NCBI GenBank assembly: GCA_038521345.1
Contig: JBCBKU010000002.1
Coordinates: 1-64,000, forward strand
DNA length: 64,000 bases
Source: JBCBKU01 sp038521345
GTDB taxonomy: Bacteria; Pseudomonadota; Alphaproteobacteria; Rhodobacterales; Rhodobacteraceae
Direction: 5' to 3'
The notes under the pieces were generated by a model. That model ran no database searches and was not told where the DNA came from. It worked only from the letters and a program-made list of their open reading frames with translations. Below, piece by piece: positions 43,713 to 51,681 of this stretch (its first letter is position 1; every line of letters starts with the position of its first letter). Position numbers and translations under genes: made by a program.

Positions 43713-44081
43713 TTGGTCGCGACCGCATGCTTTGACGACGGACACGCCGAACCACTTCACACCCAACATGGTGGGTCCTTGCGGCTGCTGATCGAAACGG
43801 ACGAGGCCACTCGCGACTTCGATTCAAGCGACTGGGAGCTATTGCCGACCCGTGCAGGAGTTGGCCTGAGCCTTAGGACCGTGGGGACGAAGACGCGCAG
43901 TTTGACGGTAGACCGGCAATCTGGAGCAGGTGAGTTGTACGATATGATTGCTGATCCTTGGGAAACCACTAACCTTCAACATCGCCCCGAGTACGCGGGT
44001 CTGAGAGGGATATTGCTATGCCACATCGAAACGCACCCCGACGACGCGGTCCGTGTTCGAACGCAAGTCGGGATGTCCTAA
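43713..44081 (+). pseudogene. sulfatase, C-terminal remnant
   Basis: Only the last ~100 residues of a type-I (formylglycine) sulfatase are recognisable: WELLPTRAGVGLSLRT, then TRSLTVD and the typical end SGAGELYDMIADPWETTNL. The catalytic N-terminal part with the C/S-x-P-x-R motif, some 350 residues, is missing, and no continuation was found upstream in any frame. The fragment abuts the metallo-hydrolase gene with 4 bases between them, suggesting the two were once an operon. It is probably not functional. Confidence 0.6.
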
Positions 44082-44085
44082 GGCC

Positions 44086-44943
44086 ATGACAGATTCGGTA
44101 GCGATCCTTGGCGTGAAGGGTGGTCCGGCTATTCGGCCCGGCTCAAACATGCCGACATCGATTTTGCTCCAGCTGGCCGGCAAGATAATCTTGGTGGATG
44201 CCGGTTTAGGGGTCTCAAGAGCGGTTTGCGATCAGGGCATCGCATTGCCAGAAATCGATGAGATTTTCGTAACGCATCTTCACTCGGACCATTACCTGGA
44301 ACTGGGTCCCTTGATCCATACAGCCTGGGTATCGGGGCGGAGTGCGCCTTTGGTCGTCCATGGTCCGACAAGGCTTGCCAATTATTGGAGCGCATTCCTG
44401 CAATCCATGGCAGACGACATCAGCCTGCGCATTGAAGACGAAGGGCGGGTCGACTTGGCCGAATTGGTTTCCTGTCAGACGCTTCAGGATGGTCAAACCA
44501 TCCGGCTGGATGACGTGACGGTCCATGTGATGCGCAATGAACATCCCCCAATTGAAGACACCTTTGCATTGCGTTTTGAGTGGGGCGAACGGGTCGTTGT
44601 TTTGTCGGGTGACACGGCTTTCATGCCAGAGATGATAGAATTCGCCCGGGACGCTGACCTCTTGGTCCATGAAGCAATGCTGGTGGACGGTGTGGACGTG
44701 GTCATGGGGCGGCAAACCAACGGCGATGAACGCCTGAAACACCACATCCTGAGAAGTCACACAGCGGCGGAAAACGTTGGTCGCATTGCCTCCGAGGCAA
44801 ACGTCAAACAACTCGCGCTGAATCACTTTGTCCCGGATGGTTTCCCGGAGTTTACCGACGAACACTGGGAGACCGCCGTCCGAAAGACGTGGAGCGGGCC
44901 GCTCGTCCTCGGACGAGACGGGTCAAGATTGGTCATCACTTAG
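44086..44943 (+). CDS. metallo-beta-lactamase-fold hydrolase (RNase Z/AtsA-like group)
   Basis: A 285-residue MBL-fold enzyme. The zinc site THLHSDHY (63-70) is complete, with further ligands in RNEHPP, SGDTAF and NHFVP. The overall order resembles the ElaC/RNase Z-like group, which also includes the AtsA arylsulfatase, but the long exosite arm of RNase Z is not evident. There is no clear signal peptide. The start is the ATG at 44086, 4 bases after the sulfatase remnant. Substrate unknown; a sulfate ester or small-molecule lactone is possible. Confidence 0.75.
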   Translation: MTDSVAILGVKGGPAIRPGSNMPTSILLQLAGKIILVDAGLGVSRAVCDQGIALPEIDEIFVTHLHSDHYLELGPLIHTAWVSGRSAPLVVHGPTRLANYWSAFLQSMADDISLRIEDEGRVDLAELVSCQTLQDGQTIRLDDVTVHVMRNEHPPIEDTFALRFEWGERVVVLSGDTAFMPEMIEFARDADLLVHEAMLVDGVDVVMGRQTNGDERLKHHILRSHTAAENVGRIASEANVKQLALNHFVPDGFPEFTDEHWETAVRKTWSGPLVLGRDGSRLVIT

Positions 44944-45081
44944 CTACCGTCGTCGCGGTTGCTCTAACTCGGACAATCATCGACATGGGTTTTGGCGTTG
45001 CGGCGCGCCCGGCACCGCCAAAGTGACGTTCTCCCAGACCCGGGTGAGATGAGGTCGCATAAGTCAGACGGCACCCAAGCC

Positions 45082-45615
45082 TCAGTTGGAGAACCGTGCC
45101 CGAACCTCTTCTATATCGAGTTGCTGTTCGGTCAGTCCGTCAGGTTCCCATTCGCTTCGCTCGGCCTCAAAGAAGTCGCCGCCATAAACGTGGATCGCGC
45201 CGGTCAGTTTCGGAATCGGGTTCGTGACTGAATGAATGATATCGGCGCCCATGGGGCAGACATCTCCGGTTGAAAGCGCTCGTGCTCCGGCGGCTTCGAT
45301 GAGGCCGTCGGGATGATCTTTGACACGACGCCAGAAGATATTGTCCTCCCGGCCTCCGTAGATTCCGATGACTGCCCACATTTCGTGGTTATGGGGCGGT
45401 ATCGTTGTCGAGGGCTTCCACGCGAGGTTCACGATCGTGAGTGTCGCGGATTGGTAGATCGGCTTGATCCCCGGTTCGGTCGGTTCCCCAAGTGCATCAA
45501 GTACGGCTGCCGGGTTGGACATGGCACGGCGCACGACCTCTGCCGTCGACTTGTGCGTGGGATCTTTCGCAACCGCGTCCCGGCAATCGGAAACGAACGT
45601 GTCGATGTCGAACAT
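45082..45615 (-). CDS. cupin-fold, cysteine-dioxygenase-like protein
   Basis: A 177-residue protein with a metal-binding cupin pattern: PPHNHEMWAVIGIYGG (73-88, histidines 75 and 77) and a later HSVTNP histidine. It resembles the small cysteine-dioxygenase-related proteins predicted to bind Fe(II), though the substrate is open. The start is the ATG at 45615, preceded by GGGGGAG; ten further in-frame residues upstream are ignored. It is divergent from the B12-regulated operon. Confidence 0.7.
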   Translation of the reverse strand: MFDIDTFVSDCRDAVAKDPTHKSTAEVVRRAMSNPAAVLDALGEPTEPGIKPIYQSATLTIVNLAWKPSTTIPPHNHEMWAVIGIYGGREDNIFWRRVKDHPDGLIEAAGARALSTGDVCPMGADIIHSVTNPIPKLTGAIHVYGGDFFEAERSEWEPDGLTEQQLDIEEVRARFSN

Positions 45616-45909
45616 GATGGATCTCCCCCAAGGCCATCTCGGCATGAACTTTCGGACGGGTCCCCTCGGGGCCCGAGGCTCTCATTGACTTCAATTCGTA
45701 CAACGCCACATTCCCGCTGTCTCTAGTCAACAACGACCCTGACCTAGTTGGCTTCGACGCGTCGTTGGGGGATCGAAGGTCGACACCCTCGCTCGCTTGG
45801 GCAAACCCGTCACGGCGCGCGGTCCTGCGGGACCGGTTCCAACCCGGCGTTTCATGCCTGTCTGCGGCCGTTTGCCATTGACCCCGTTGTCACATTCGGT
45901 TCAGTTCAT
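45616..45909. other. intergenic region upstream of the cobalamin riboswitch
   Basis: About 290 bases between the cupin start and the riboswitch. It holds the promoters for both directions but no protein-like frame. The plus-strand candidate promoter lies at 45878-45906. Confidence 0.5.
45878..45906 (+). promoter_or_regulatory. candidate promoter of the riboswitch operon
   Basis: TTGACC at 45878-45883 and TCAGTT at 45901-45906 with a 17-base spacer. The -10 is weak, but the predicted transcription start (about 45913) falls exactly at the beginning of the riboswitch. Confidence 0.4.
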
Positions 45910-46100
45910 CGTTGATGGTTTTCCAAGGCCCGAGGCCGAGGAGATGAAAAGGGAACACGGTGCGGCCGGCCATAGTGCCCCAAATCCGTGACTGCCCCCG
46001 CAACTGTGAGCGGTGAGCCGCCCCGATGTGAGCCACTGGACCCAAAGGTCCGGGAAGGTTCGGGGAAGCCCAGACCCGCGAGTCAGGAGACCTGCCATCA
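45910..46100 (+). ncRNA. cobalamin (adenosylcobalamin) riboswitch
   Basis: The conserved B12-riboswitch landmarks occur in order: GATGGTTTTCC, GGGAACACGGTGCGG, the long CCCCAAATCCGTGACTGCCC-CCGCAACTGTGAGCGG core, GAGCCACTG, GGTCCGGGAAGG, and the B12 box region GCGAGTCAGGAGACCTGCC (46078-46096). It lies 135 bases upstream of the DUF1636 gene on the same strand. Bound cobalamin is expected to shut off the operon; the output seems to be translational (see the hairpin at 46210). Confidence 0.93.
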
Positions 46101-46209
46101 CCGGTGCAAACCCTGCGCCGGCGTTGAAACTCTATTCAGGCGGGGTGCCTGGTCAGGAGCAAAGATGGCAAAGCGGCGTATTCCGCGATCCCTTGGTTCT
46201 GTTCGGTCT

Positions 46210-46232
46210 GCCTCTCCCGATGGCGGAGGGGC
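46210..46232 (+). promoter_or_regulatory. Shine-Dalgarno-sequestering hairpin
   Basis: GCCTCTCC (46210-46217) can pair with GGAGGGGC (46225-46232): 8 bp, one G.U, 7-base loop. The right arm is the ribosome-binding site of the DUF1636 gene, whose ATG is at 46235. This is what a translational off-switch downstream of a cobalamin aptamer should look like. Confidence 0.55.
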
Positions 46233-46234
46233 CG

Positions 46235-46630
46235 ATGGACCACCGAATAACAATCTGCACATCCTGCCGGCACACGGACAGGGAATGCCGGCCCGGATTT
46301 GAGCTGATCCAGCGGCTTCGGCACGCCATAGCGATGGCTGGCGACGTCATCCCTGAGGACTTTGAGATCTCGGGCGTGGCCTGCATGGCCGGGTGCGACC
46401 GCCCTTGCACCGTTGCCTATCACGGGACCCGCAAGGCGACCTATTTGTTTGGCGACATCGACCCCGAAACCGATATCGACGACCTTGTGGACTTTGCCCG
46501 TCAGTACGCCTTTCTCCACGACGGATGGTCATCGTCTGTGGATCGGCCAGGCAAGCTTCGCAAGTCCGCCTTGGCCCGCGTCCCGGCGGCCCTGCTGGTC
46601 ATGGAAGACACAAAGGAACGGGTGTCTTGA
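46235..46630 (+). CDS. DUF1636 protein, B12-regulated
   Basis: A 131-residue cytoplasmic protein with six cysteines in a ferredoxin-like layout (C8, C11, C18, C50, C54, C58), as in the DUF1636 family that recurs in cobalt/cobalamin-linked loci. A metal- or Fe-S-binding helper in cobalt or corrinoid handling is plausible but unproven. I place the start at the second ATG (46235) because GGAGGGG stands at the right distance; an ATG at 46220 overlaps the hairpin. The stop overlaps a TTG start of the next gene. Confidence 0.8.
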   Translation: MDHRITICTSCRHTDRECRPGFELIQRLRHAIAMAGDVIPEDFEISGVACMAGCDRPCTVAYHGTRKATYLFGDIDPETDIDDLVDFARQYAFLHDGWSSSVDRPGKLRKSALARVPAALLVMEDTKERVS

Positions 46631-47427
46631 CCGCTGCGCGCCTTTCGGTTCGCGACCTGTCATGGTCCATTGGTCGAGGCGGAGCCACGATCCTGCACCG
46701 AACCAGCTTTGAACTCGACGCCGGGCGCGTTCTGGGCATCGTCGGGCCGAACGGAGCGGGCAAGACGACGCTATTGCGCTTGCTTTATCGGTATCACCGG
46801 CCCAGCACGGGCGCCGTCGCGGTAGACGGAGCCGATATCTGGACACTGTCGGCCCGCGACGCGGCGCGGTGGATCGCAGCTGTCCTGCAGGAACAGCCGA
46901 GTGACTTTGCTCTGACTGTGGGCGAGATCGTTGGCCTTGGCCGCACGCCACACCGACGTGGCGTTGCCGGATCTCTCGGAGCTCGGGACAAGGACGTCAT
47001 CGAGGCCGCACTTTCCCGACTGGACCTGTATGGGCTGTCAGGCCGTAACCTAGCGACACTGTCTGGGGGTGAACGCCAGCGGGTGATGGTCGCGCGGGCG
47101 CTTGCGCAAGAGCCGCGCGTTTTGATCCTCGACGAGCCCACCAACCACCTCGACATTCGACATCAGCTTGAGGTTCTCGACCTGATCCGAACCCTTCCGC
47201 TCACGATCGTCACGTCCCTTCACGATCTGAACCTCGCTGCCGGCGTCTGCGATGACGTGCTTCTGCTGAAGGACGGGCATCCCATCGGTTTTGGGCACCC
47301 GGCGTCCGTTCTGTCTGAGACGGCCGTCTCCGGCGCGTTTCAGGTCCACGCGCGGCGCGAACGACTTGCCCCAAGTAATGCCGACCACCTCACGTTTCAT
47401 CTTCAGCCAAAGGAACTCCAGTTTTGA
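46627..47427 (+). CDS. cobalamin/iron-siderophore-type ABC importer, ATPase
   Basis: ATPase of a BtuCDF/FecBCDE-type type-II importer. It is 266 residues with Walker A GPNGAGKTT (40-48), signature LSGGERQRV and Walker B VLILDEPTNHLD. There is no in-frame ATG or GTG in the right place. TTG at 46627, overlapping the DUF1636 stop as TTGA with AAAGGA upstream, is the likely start. The riboswitch points to corrinoid or cobalt-complex uptake rather than iron. Confidence 0.88.
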   Translation: MTAARLSVRDLSWSIGRGGATILHRTSFELDAGRVLGIVGPNGAGKTTLLRLLYRYHRPSTGAVAVDGADIWTLSARDAARWIAAVLQEQPSDFALTVGEIVGLGRTPHRRGVAGSLGARDKDVIEAALSRLDLYGLSGRNLATLSGGERQRVMVARALAQEPRVLILDEPTNHLDIRHQLEVLDLIRTLPLTIVTSLHDLNLAAGVCDDVLLLKDGHPIGFGHPASVLSETAVSGAFQVHARRERLAPSNADHLTFHLQPKELQF

Positions 47428-48359
47428 AGACATCATTTATTGCAATCCTTGCCCTTGTCCTTTCGACCGGTTTCGCGGCGGCCGAGATCACGGTTCAAAG
47501 CTGCGATCGCAATGTGACCTTCGACGGACCGCCCCAACGCGCGATCTCGAACGATGTGAACCTGACCGAGATGATGCTGGTGCTGGGTTTGGCCGACCGG
47601 ATGGTGGGTTACACCGGTATCTCCGGTTGGAAGACGCTGGACGAAGAAATGCGGGCGGGCGTCGAAGCATTGCCCGAACTCTCGGCCAAGTATCCGTCGA
47701 AAGAGGTGCTCGTCGGTGCCGACGCCGACTTTTTCTTCGCTGGCTGGAATTACGGTATGAAAGTCGGTGGCGAGGTCACCCCCGAGACTTTGGCACCGTT
47801 CGGTATCAAGGTTTACGAACTGACCGAGAGCTGCACCCACATCATGGACAAGGGCAAGGCGAGCATCGAGGACATGTATGCGGACCTGTTGAACTTGGGT
47901 CGCATCTTCGATGTCGAGGAGCGCGCAGCAAATCTGGTTGACGGGTACCGCGCAGAGCTTGCCGCTTTTGCGGATCGGTTGGAGACGGGCGTTCCGCCTC
48001 GTGTATTCGTCTACGACAGCGGCGAGGACGCACCGTTCACCGCCGGTCGCTACGCAATGCCGACGGCCCTTATCGAGGCCGCGGGCGGCACCAACATAAT
48101 GAGTGACTTCGAAAAGAGCTGGGCCACCGTCACTTGGGAAGAAGTCGTCGCGCGCAATCCAGAGGTCGTGGTGATCGTCAACTATGGCGAGGTGACCGCG
48201 GAAGAAAAGCGCGCCTTCATGATGGCGAACCCGGCCTTTGCCGATCTCGACGCCGTCAAGAACGACCGCTTCGTGACGCTCGAATATGTCGAGGCCACCC
48301 CGGGGCCGCGGAACATCGAGGCCATCAAGACACTGGCCGCAGCGTTCTGGGTAGATTGA
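47424..48359 (+). CDS. cobalamin-type ABC importer, substrate-binding protein
   Basis: Periplasmic binding protein of the BtuF/FecB class. It is 311 residues with a signal peptide ending near AAA-EITV (residue 20). The two-lobed helical-hinge family look includes RAISNDVNLTEMMLVLGLADR and a C-terminal GPRNIEAIKTLA. It too starts with TTG (47424), overlapping the ATPase stop as TTGA. The ligand is inferred from the riboswitch, not from binding residues. Confidence 0.87.
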   Translation: MKTSFIAILALVLSTGFAAAEITVQSCDRNVTFDGPPQRAISNDVNLTEMMLVLGLADRMVGYTGISGWKTLDEEMRAGVEALPELSAKYPSKEVLVGADADFFFAGWNYGMKVGGEVTPETLAPFGIKVYELTESCTHIMDKGKASIEDMYADLLNLGRIFDVEERAANLVDGYRAELAAFADRLETGVPPRVFVYDSGEDAPFTAGRYAMPTALIEAAGGTNIMSDFEKSWATVTWEEVVARNPEVVVIVNYGEVTAEEKRAFMMANPAFADLDAVKNDRFVTLEYVEATPGPRNIEAIKTLAAAFWVD

Positions 48360-48363
48360 TCCC

Positions 48364-49410
48364 GTGAGCACCAATAGCTTGCCCCGCCGCATGGTCGCCC
48401 CTCCGGCGCTTGCTCTGGCGGGGCTGGCGGTGTTGCTGGTCTCGCTGTCATTTGCGATCTCCGTGGGTGCGGTCGCGGTGCCTTTCGGAACTGTTTGGGG
48501 CGTTCTGTTGAACAAGGCGGTGCCCGGCGCCGTCGAGCAGACCTGGACGCAGGGGCGCGAGGCCATCGTTTGGGAGATCCGGTTCCCCCGCGCCCTTCTC
48601 GCCATGATGGTGGGTGCCGGGCTCGCCATGGTCGGTGCCAGCCTGCAGGCGGTCACACGGAATCCTTTGGCCGACCCTCACCTCTTGGGGATATCGTCAG
48701 GAGGCGCATTCGGAGCCATTCTGGCCTTGTTGCACACGGGCCTTTTCCTTGGGCTTCTGACGGTTCCTCTTCTTGCTTTTCTTGGGGCGCTTGGGGCGAC
48801 GGCCGTTGTTCTTGCGGTCTCGCGATTTGCGGACGCGACCAGCGCCGACCGTTTGGTACTTGCCGGCGTCGCCGTGTCCTTTGTGATTATGGCGGGGGCA
48901 AATGTCCTGATCTTTCTCGGCGATCCGCGCGCCACGCATACGGTCGTCTTCTGGATGCTGGGCGGGCTTGGACTCGCGCAGTGGACCCAGCTTGCCTATC
49001 CGCTTGTGCTCCTCTGCCTATGTGGCGCGTGGCTTCTGTCGCGGGCCAGTGCTCTGAACGCCATGACCATTGGGGACGAAACCGCCTCGACCCTTGGCAT
49101 TCCGGTCGCCCGGTTCCGGTTGGCCGTGTTCGTGGCAGGCGCGCTGATCACCGGGGTCATGGTGGCATTCTCCGGTATCATCGGGTTCGTGGGGCTTATG
49201 GTGCCCCATATTGCTCGGATGCTGGTTGGCGGCGACTACATGCGTGTGTTGCCGGCAGCGGCCCTTATAGGGGCCATTCTCCTGCTTTGGGCAGATATTG
49301 CCGCCAGGACTGTCATGGCCCCCGAAGACATGCCGATCGGCATCGTGACCGGTTTGGTTGGCGGAGTGTTCTTCGTCTGGCTCCTCGGGCGCTGGAAACA
49401 AACGAGTTAG
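48364..49410 (+). CDS. cobalamin/iron-type ABC importer, permease
   Basis: BtuC/FecCD-family permease in the inner membrane. It is 348 residues with about nine or ten hydrophobic segments. Conserved blocks are PRALLAMMVGAGLAMVGASLQ, NPLADPHLLGISSGGAFGA, GFVGLMVPHIAR and the C-terminal ILLLWADIAAR. The start codon is GTG at 48364. It ends the riboswitch operon and is followed by a terminator. Confidence 0.92.
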   Translation: MSTNSLPRRMVAPPALALAGLAVLLVSLSFAISVGAVAVPFGTVWGVLLNKAVPGAVEQTWTQGREAIVWEIRFPRALLAMMVGAGLAMVGASLQAVTRNPLADPHLLGISSGGAFGAILALLHTGLFLGLLTVPLLAFLGALGATAVVLAVSRFADATSADRLVLAGVAVSFVIMAGANVLIFLGDPRATHTVVFWMLGGLGLAQWTQLAYPLVLLCLCGAWLLSRASALNAMTIGDETASTLGIPVARFRLAVFVAGALITGVMVAFSGIIGFVGLMVPHIARMLVGGDYMRVLPAAALIGAILLLWADIAARTVMAPEDMPIGIVTGLVGGVFFVWLLGRWKQTS

Positions 49411-49436
49411 GGGCGCGGCCGATCCGCGCGCCCCTT
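49410..49436 (+). terminator. terminator of the riboswitch operon
   Basis: An 8-bp stem, GGGGCGCG / CGCGCCCC (49410-49417 and 49427-49434), with a 9-base loop, beginning within the stop codon of the permease gene. Only TT follows. The opposing gene ends at 49468, so it may serve both directions. Confidence 0.55.
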
Positions 49437-49467
49437 CGGCCCCGCCGAGGCAAGGGCTGTGGTTTGC

Positions 49468-50598
49468 CTATTCCCGGACTGGGAACTGAAAGTTCACGGG
49501 GTGCGAAAAGATCATGGCGGACCGATTGGCGTTCCCATTCTCGAACAGCTCCCGCGCGAGATCCGCGACCAGATGCGGATCCTCGGCGTGGATGAAGTGG
49601 TTCGTGTTCACGATCGCGACGCGGGCGTCGGGCAGAACCTCGGCGGATCGGTAGTACTCCTCGGGCTTTTGCCCCGGATCACGATCCCCCTGAACGATGA
49701 GAACCGGCATCGTCATCTTCGGAATGACGTTTTCCATCCGGAAATCAAGCTCAATGTCAAAACTCGTGCCTTGGAACGTGCGGGCCGAAGCCTCGGCGGT
49801 GCCTTCGAAACCAAACTCCCAGTCCAGACGGTTCAGGAAGGTTTCGGGAAAAACGACCGAGCCGTAGTTGCTGTTGTAAGAGGCGCTCGCCAAGTTCTCC
49901 TGCATCTGAAACTCGGCGGTGGCCATTTGGGCGTGAGGTGGCCGGGGAAGCCCATGCGGTTGATCAAAGGATTGCTGCATGCGCAGGAAGGCCTTGATAC
50001 GCGGGCTCATTCCATCGATCGCGATCAGGTTCTCGCTGACTATGGTGCCGCGATCGTGGCTGATCAGGTTGAAGTCATCTACACCAATCACGTCGAGAAG
50101 CGTCATAAGGCTTGCCGCCGCGCCCGCATAGCTGACGTCGATTTCAGGGCCTTTGTCCGATTGCCCGTAACCAAGGACGTCCACGGCGATCACGTAGTAG
50201 TCATCGGCAAGCAGGGACATGACCTCGCTGAAGGACCACCACGTGTCAGGCCATCCGTGAACCATCAACACGACATCATCGGCAGGGTCTCCGGCGGTCA
50301 CGAAGTGCCAGACCGGGCCGTCGGCCTCGACGAACCAATGCGTTCCGAAGACCGCATTTCCAAGATGCTCGATTTCGCCATGCTGACTCACGAACAAGCT
50401 TTGAGGTGTGGCCGCAGGATACCGGTCCGCGTCCTCCGAGATCCGTGCAAGCGGATAAGGCTCGTACGAGAACTCGGTCCAAGTGGACTGCTCGACCGCG
50501 GATTCCGCAACGGCGAGCGAGAACGGAAAGAGCGCCAGAAGCGCCGCGCAGGTCAGGCGGTAAGAGGCGATCGGGAATAGAGGAGTGACAGTGTTCAT
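49468..50598 (-). CDS. exported alpha/beta hydrolase, epoxide-hydrolase/haloalkane-dehalogenase type
   Basis: A 376-residue protein with a signal peptide (cut near AVA-ES, residue 31). HGWPDTWWS (114-122) is the oxyanion/HGxP motif. SHDRGT (180-185) has Asp182 as nucleophile, which marks epoxide hydrolases and haloalkane dehalogenases rather than esterases. A late His (NTNHFIHAEDP) completes the triad. A periplasmic location is unusual for the group. It is divergent from the first LysR gene, so it is its likely target. Confidence 0.78.
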   Translation of the reverse strand: MNTVTPLFPIASYRLTCAALLALFPFSLAVAESAVEQSTWTEFSYEPYPLARISEDADRYPAATPQSLFVSQHGEIEHLGNAVFGTHWFVEADGPVWHFVTAGDPADDVVLMVHGWPDTWWSFSEVMSLLADDYYVIAVDVLGYGQSDKGPEIDVSYAGAAASLMTLLDVIGVDDFNLISHDRGTIVSENLIAIDGMSPRIKAFLRMQQSFDQPHGLPRPPHAQMATAEFQMQENLASASYNSNYGSVVFPETFLNRLDWEFGFEGTAEASARTFQGTSFDIELDFRMENVIPKMTMPVLIVQGDRDPGQKPEEYYRSAEVLPDARVAIVNTNHFIHAEDPHLVADLARELFENGNANRSAMIFSHPVNFQFPVRE

Positions 50599-50808
50599 CA
50601 GGCAATCTCCGGCATGTCGGCAAATTGGGAATGTCTCTCAGATGGGAGCAATTCACTGCACGCTCGGTTTGCGCAGTAAATGCGCGTTTTTGATGCTGAC
50701 CTTGCGCGAATTCGTAATTACGCGTGGGTTGACTCGTTGTTCGGCGCAGACGGATATTTGGCATTCAAAGCACGCCGGAACGTCTGTTCCACAATAGGTA
50801 TTCGTAGT

Positions 50809-51681
50809 TTGGAAAAGTGGTCAGAGCTTCGCACTGCACTTCACGTGGCGCAGCTGGGAACGGTTAGTGCAGCGGCAACGGTTCTGGGGCTGCACCGTGC
50901 GACGGTGAACCGCCATATCGACGCATTGGAAAAAGAACTCGGCGCTAAGATCTTCCTGCGCCACTCAAGGGGTTACAGCCTGACAGAGATCGGAGAAGAT
51001 GTTCTCCGTGTGGCACTGACCACCAAGAACCTTACCGACGATCTCCTAGGCCGGGTGCAGGGCAAAAAGGAATCTATTGAAGGCGAGATCCGGCTTACGC
51101 TGCTAGCACCCTTTGTCGGGTTGATGCTTGGCCCGATCGACGCGTTCAAAACAGAACATCCCAACTGCCTTGTCGCCATCGACACGACCGAAGACATGGT
51201 TCGTCTCGAATATGGTGAGGCCCATATCGCAATCCGCGCGGACAAAAAGCCCGAGAACCCGGACTATGTGGTGCAAAGTCTCGGGACCGTGCCGCTGAAC
51301 CTTTATGCTCACAATACATATCGCGAGCGGTTTGGCCTGCCGAGCGGGCCCGGTGATTTAACCGGGCATAGGTTTATTGCGCCACATGCCGAGGATCGGC
51401 GCTTGCCGTTCTGGCCCTGGATCGAGGAAAACGTGCGTCCCGAAATGATCGTGATGTCATCGCGCGATATTTGGCTGAATGTCGAGGCGATCAGCCGTGG
51501 TTTGGGTATGGGTTTCCTTGGCGATCATGAGGCTGTGTCCCGCAAGAACCTGCACCCCGTCCTGGCACCTGACGACGCCTGGTCCGTGGATCTTTGGCTA
51601 ACCACACATGTCGACCTGCACCGAAGCGACAAGGTGCAGGCCATGTTGAAGTGCATCAAAGCAGAGTTTGGCCGGCCCTGA
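50809..51681 (+). CDS. LysR-family transcriptional regulator 1
   Basis: LysR regulator with an N-terminal winged helix (TVSAAATVLGLHRATVNRHIDALEKELG) and an effector domain ending in WLTTHVDLHRSDKVQAML. It is closely related to the second LysR gene at 55848 over the whole length. By alignment with that 288-residue protein the start is the TTG at 50809 (290 residues); an ATG at 50680 would add 43 residues and has no ribosome-binding site. The 210-base divergent gap to the exported hydrolase should hold its operator. Confidence 0.82.
   Translation: MEKWSELRTALHVAQLGTVSAAATVLGLHRATVNRHIDALEKELGAKIFLRHSRGYSLTEIGEDVLRVALTTKNLTDDLLGRVQGKKESIEGEIRLTLLAPFVGLMLGPIDAFKTEHPNCLVAIDTTEDMVRLEYGEAHIAIRADKKPENPDYVVQSLGTVPLNLYAHNTYRERFGLPSGPGDLTGHRFIAPHAEDRRLPFWPWIEENVRPEMIVMSSRDIWLNVEAISRGLGMGFLGDHEAVSRKNLHPVLAPDDAWSVDLWLTTHVDLHRSDKVQAMLKCIKAEFGRP

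Noticed and set aside
44086..44943. Canonical ribonuclease Z
   Set aside because: The zinc motif fits, but the long exosite arm is not visible, and its neighbour is a sulfatase remnant. It is kept as a general MBL-fold hydrolase.
43207..45081. A prophage or integrative element at tRNA-Arg
   Set aside because: There is no integrase, no repeat of the tRNA 3' end downstream and no mobile-element gene. At most an old deletion scar remains.
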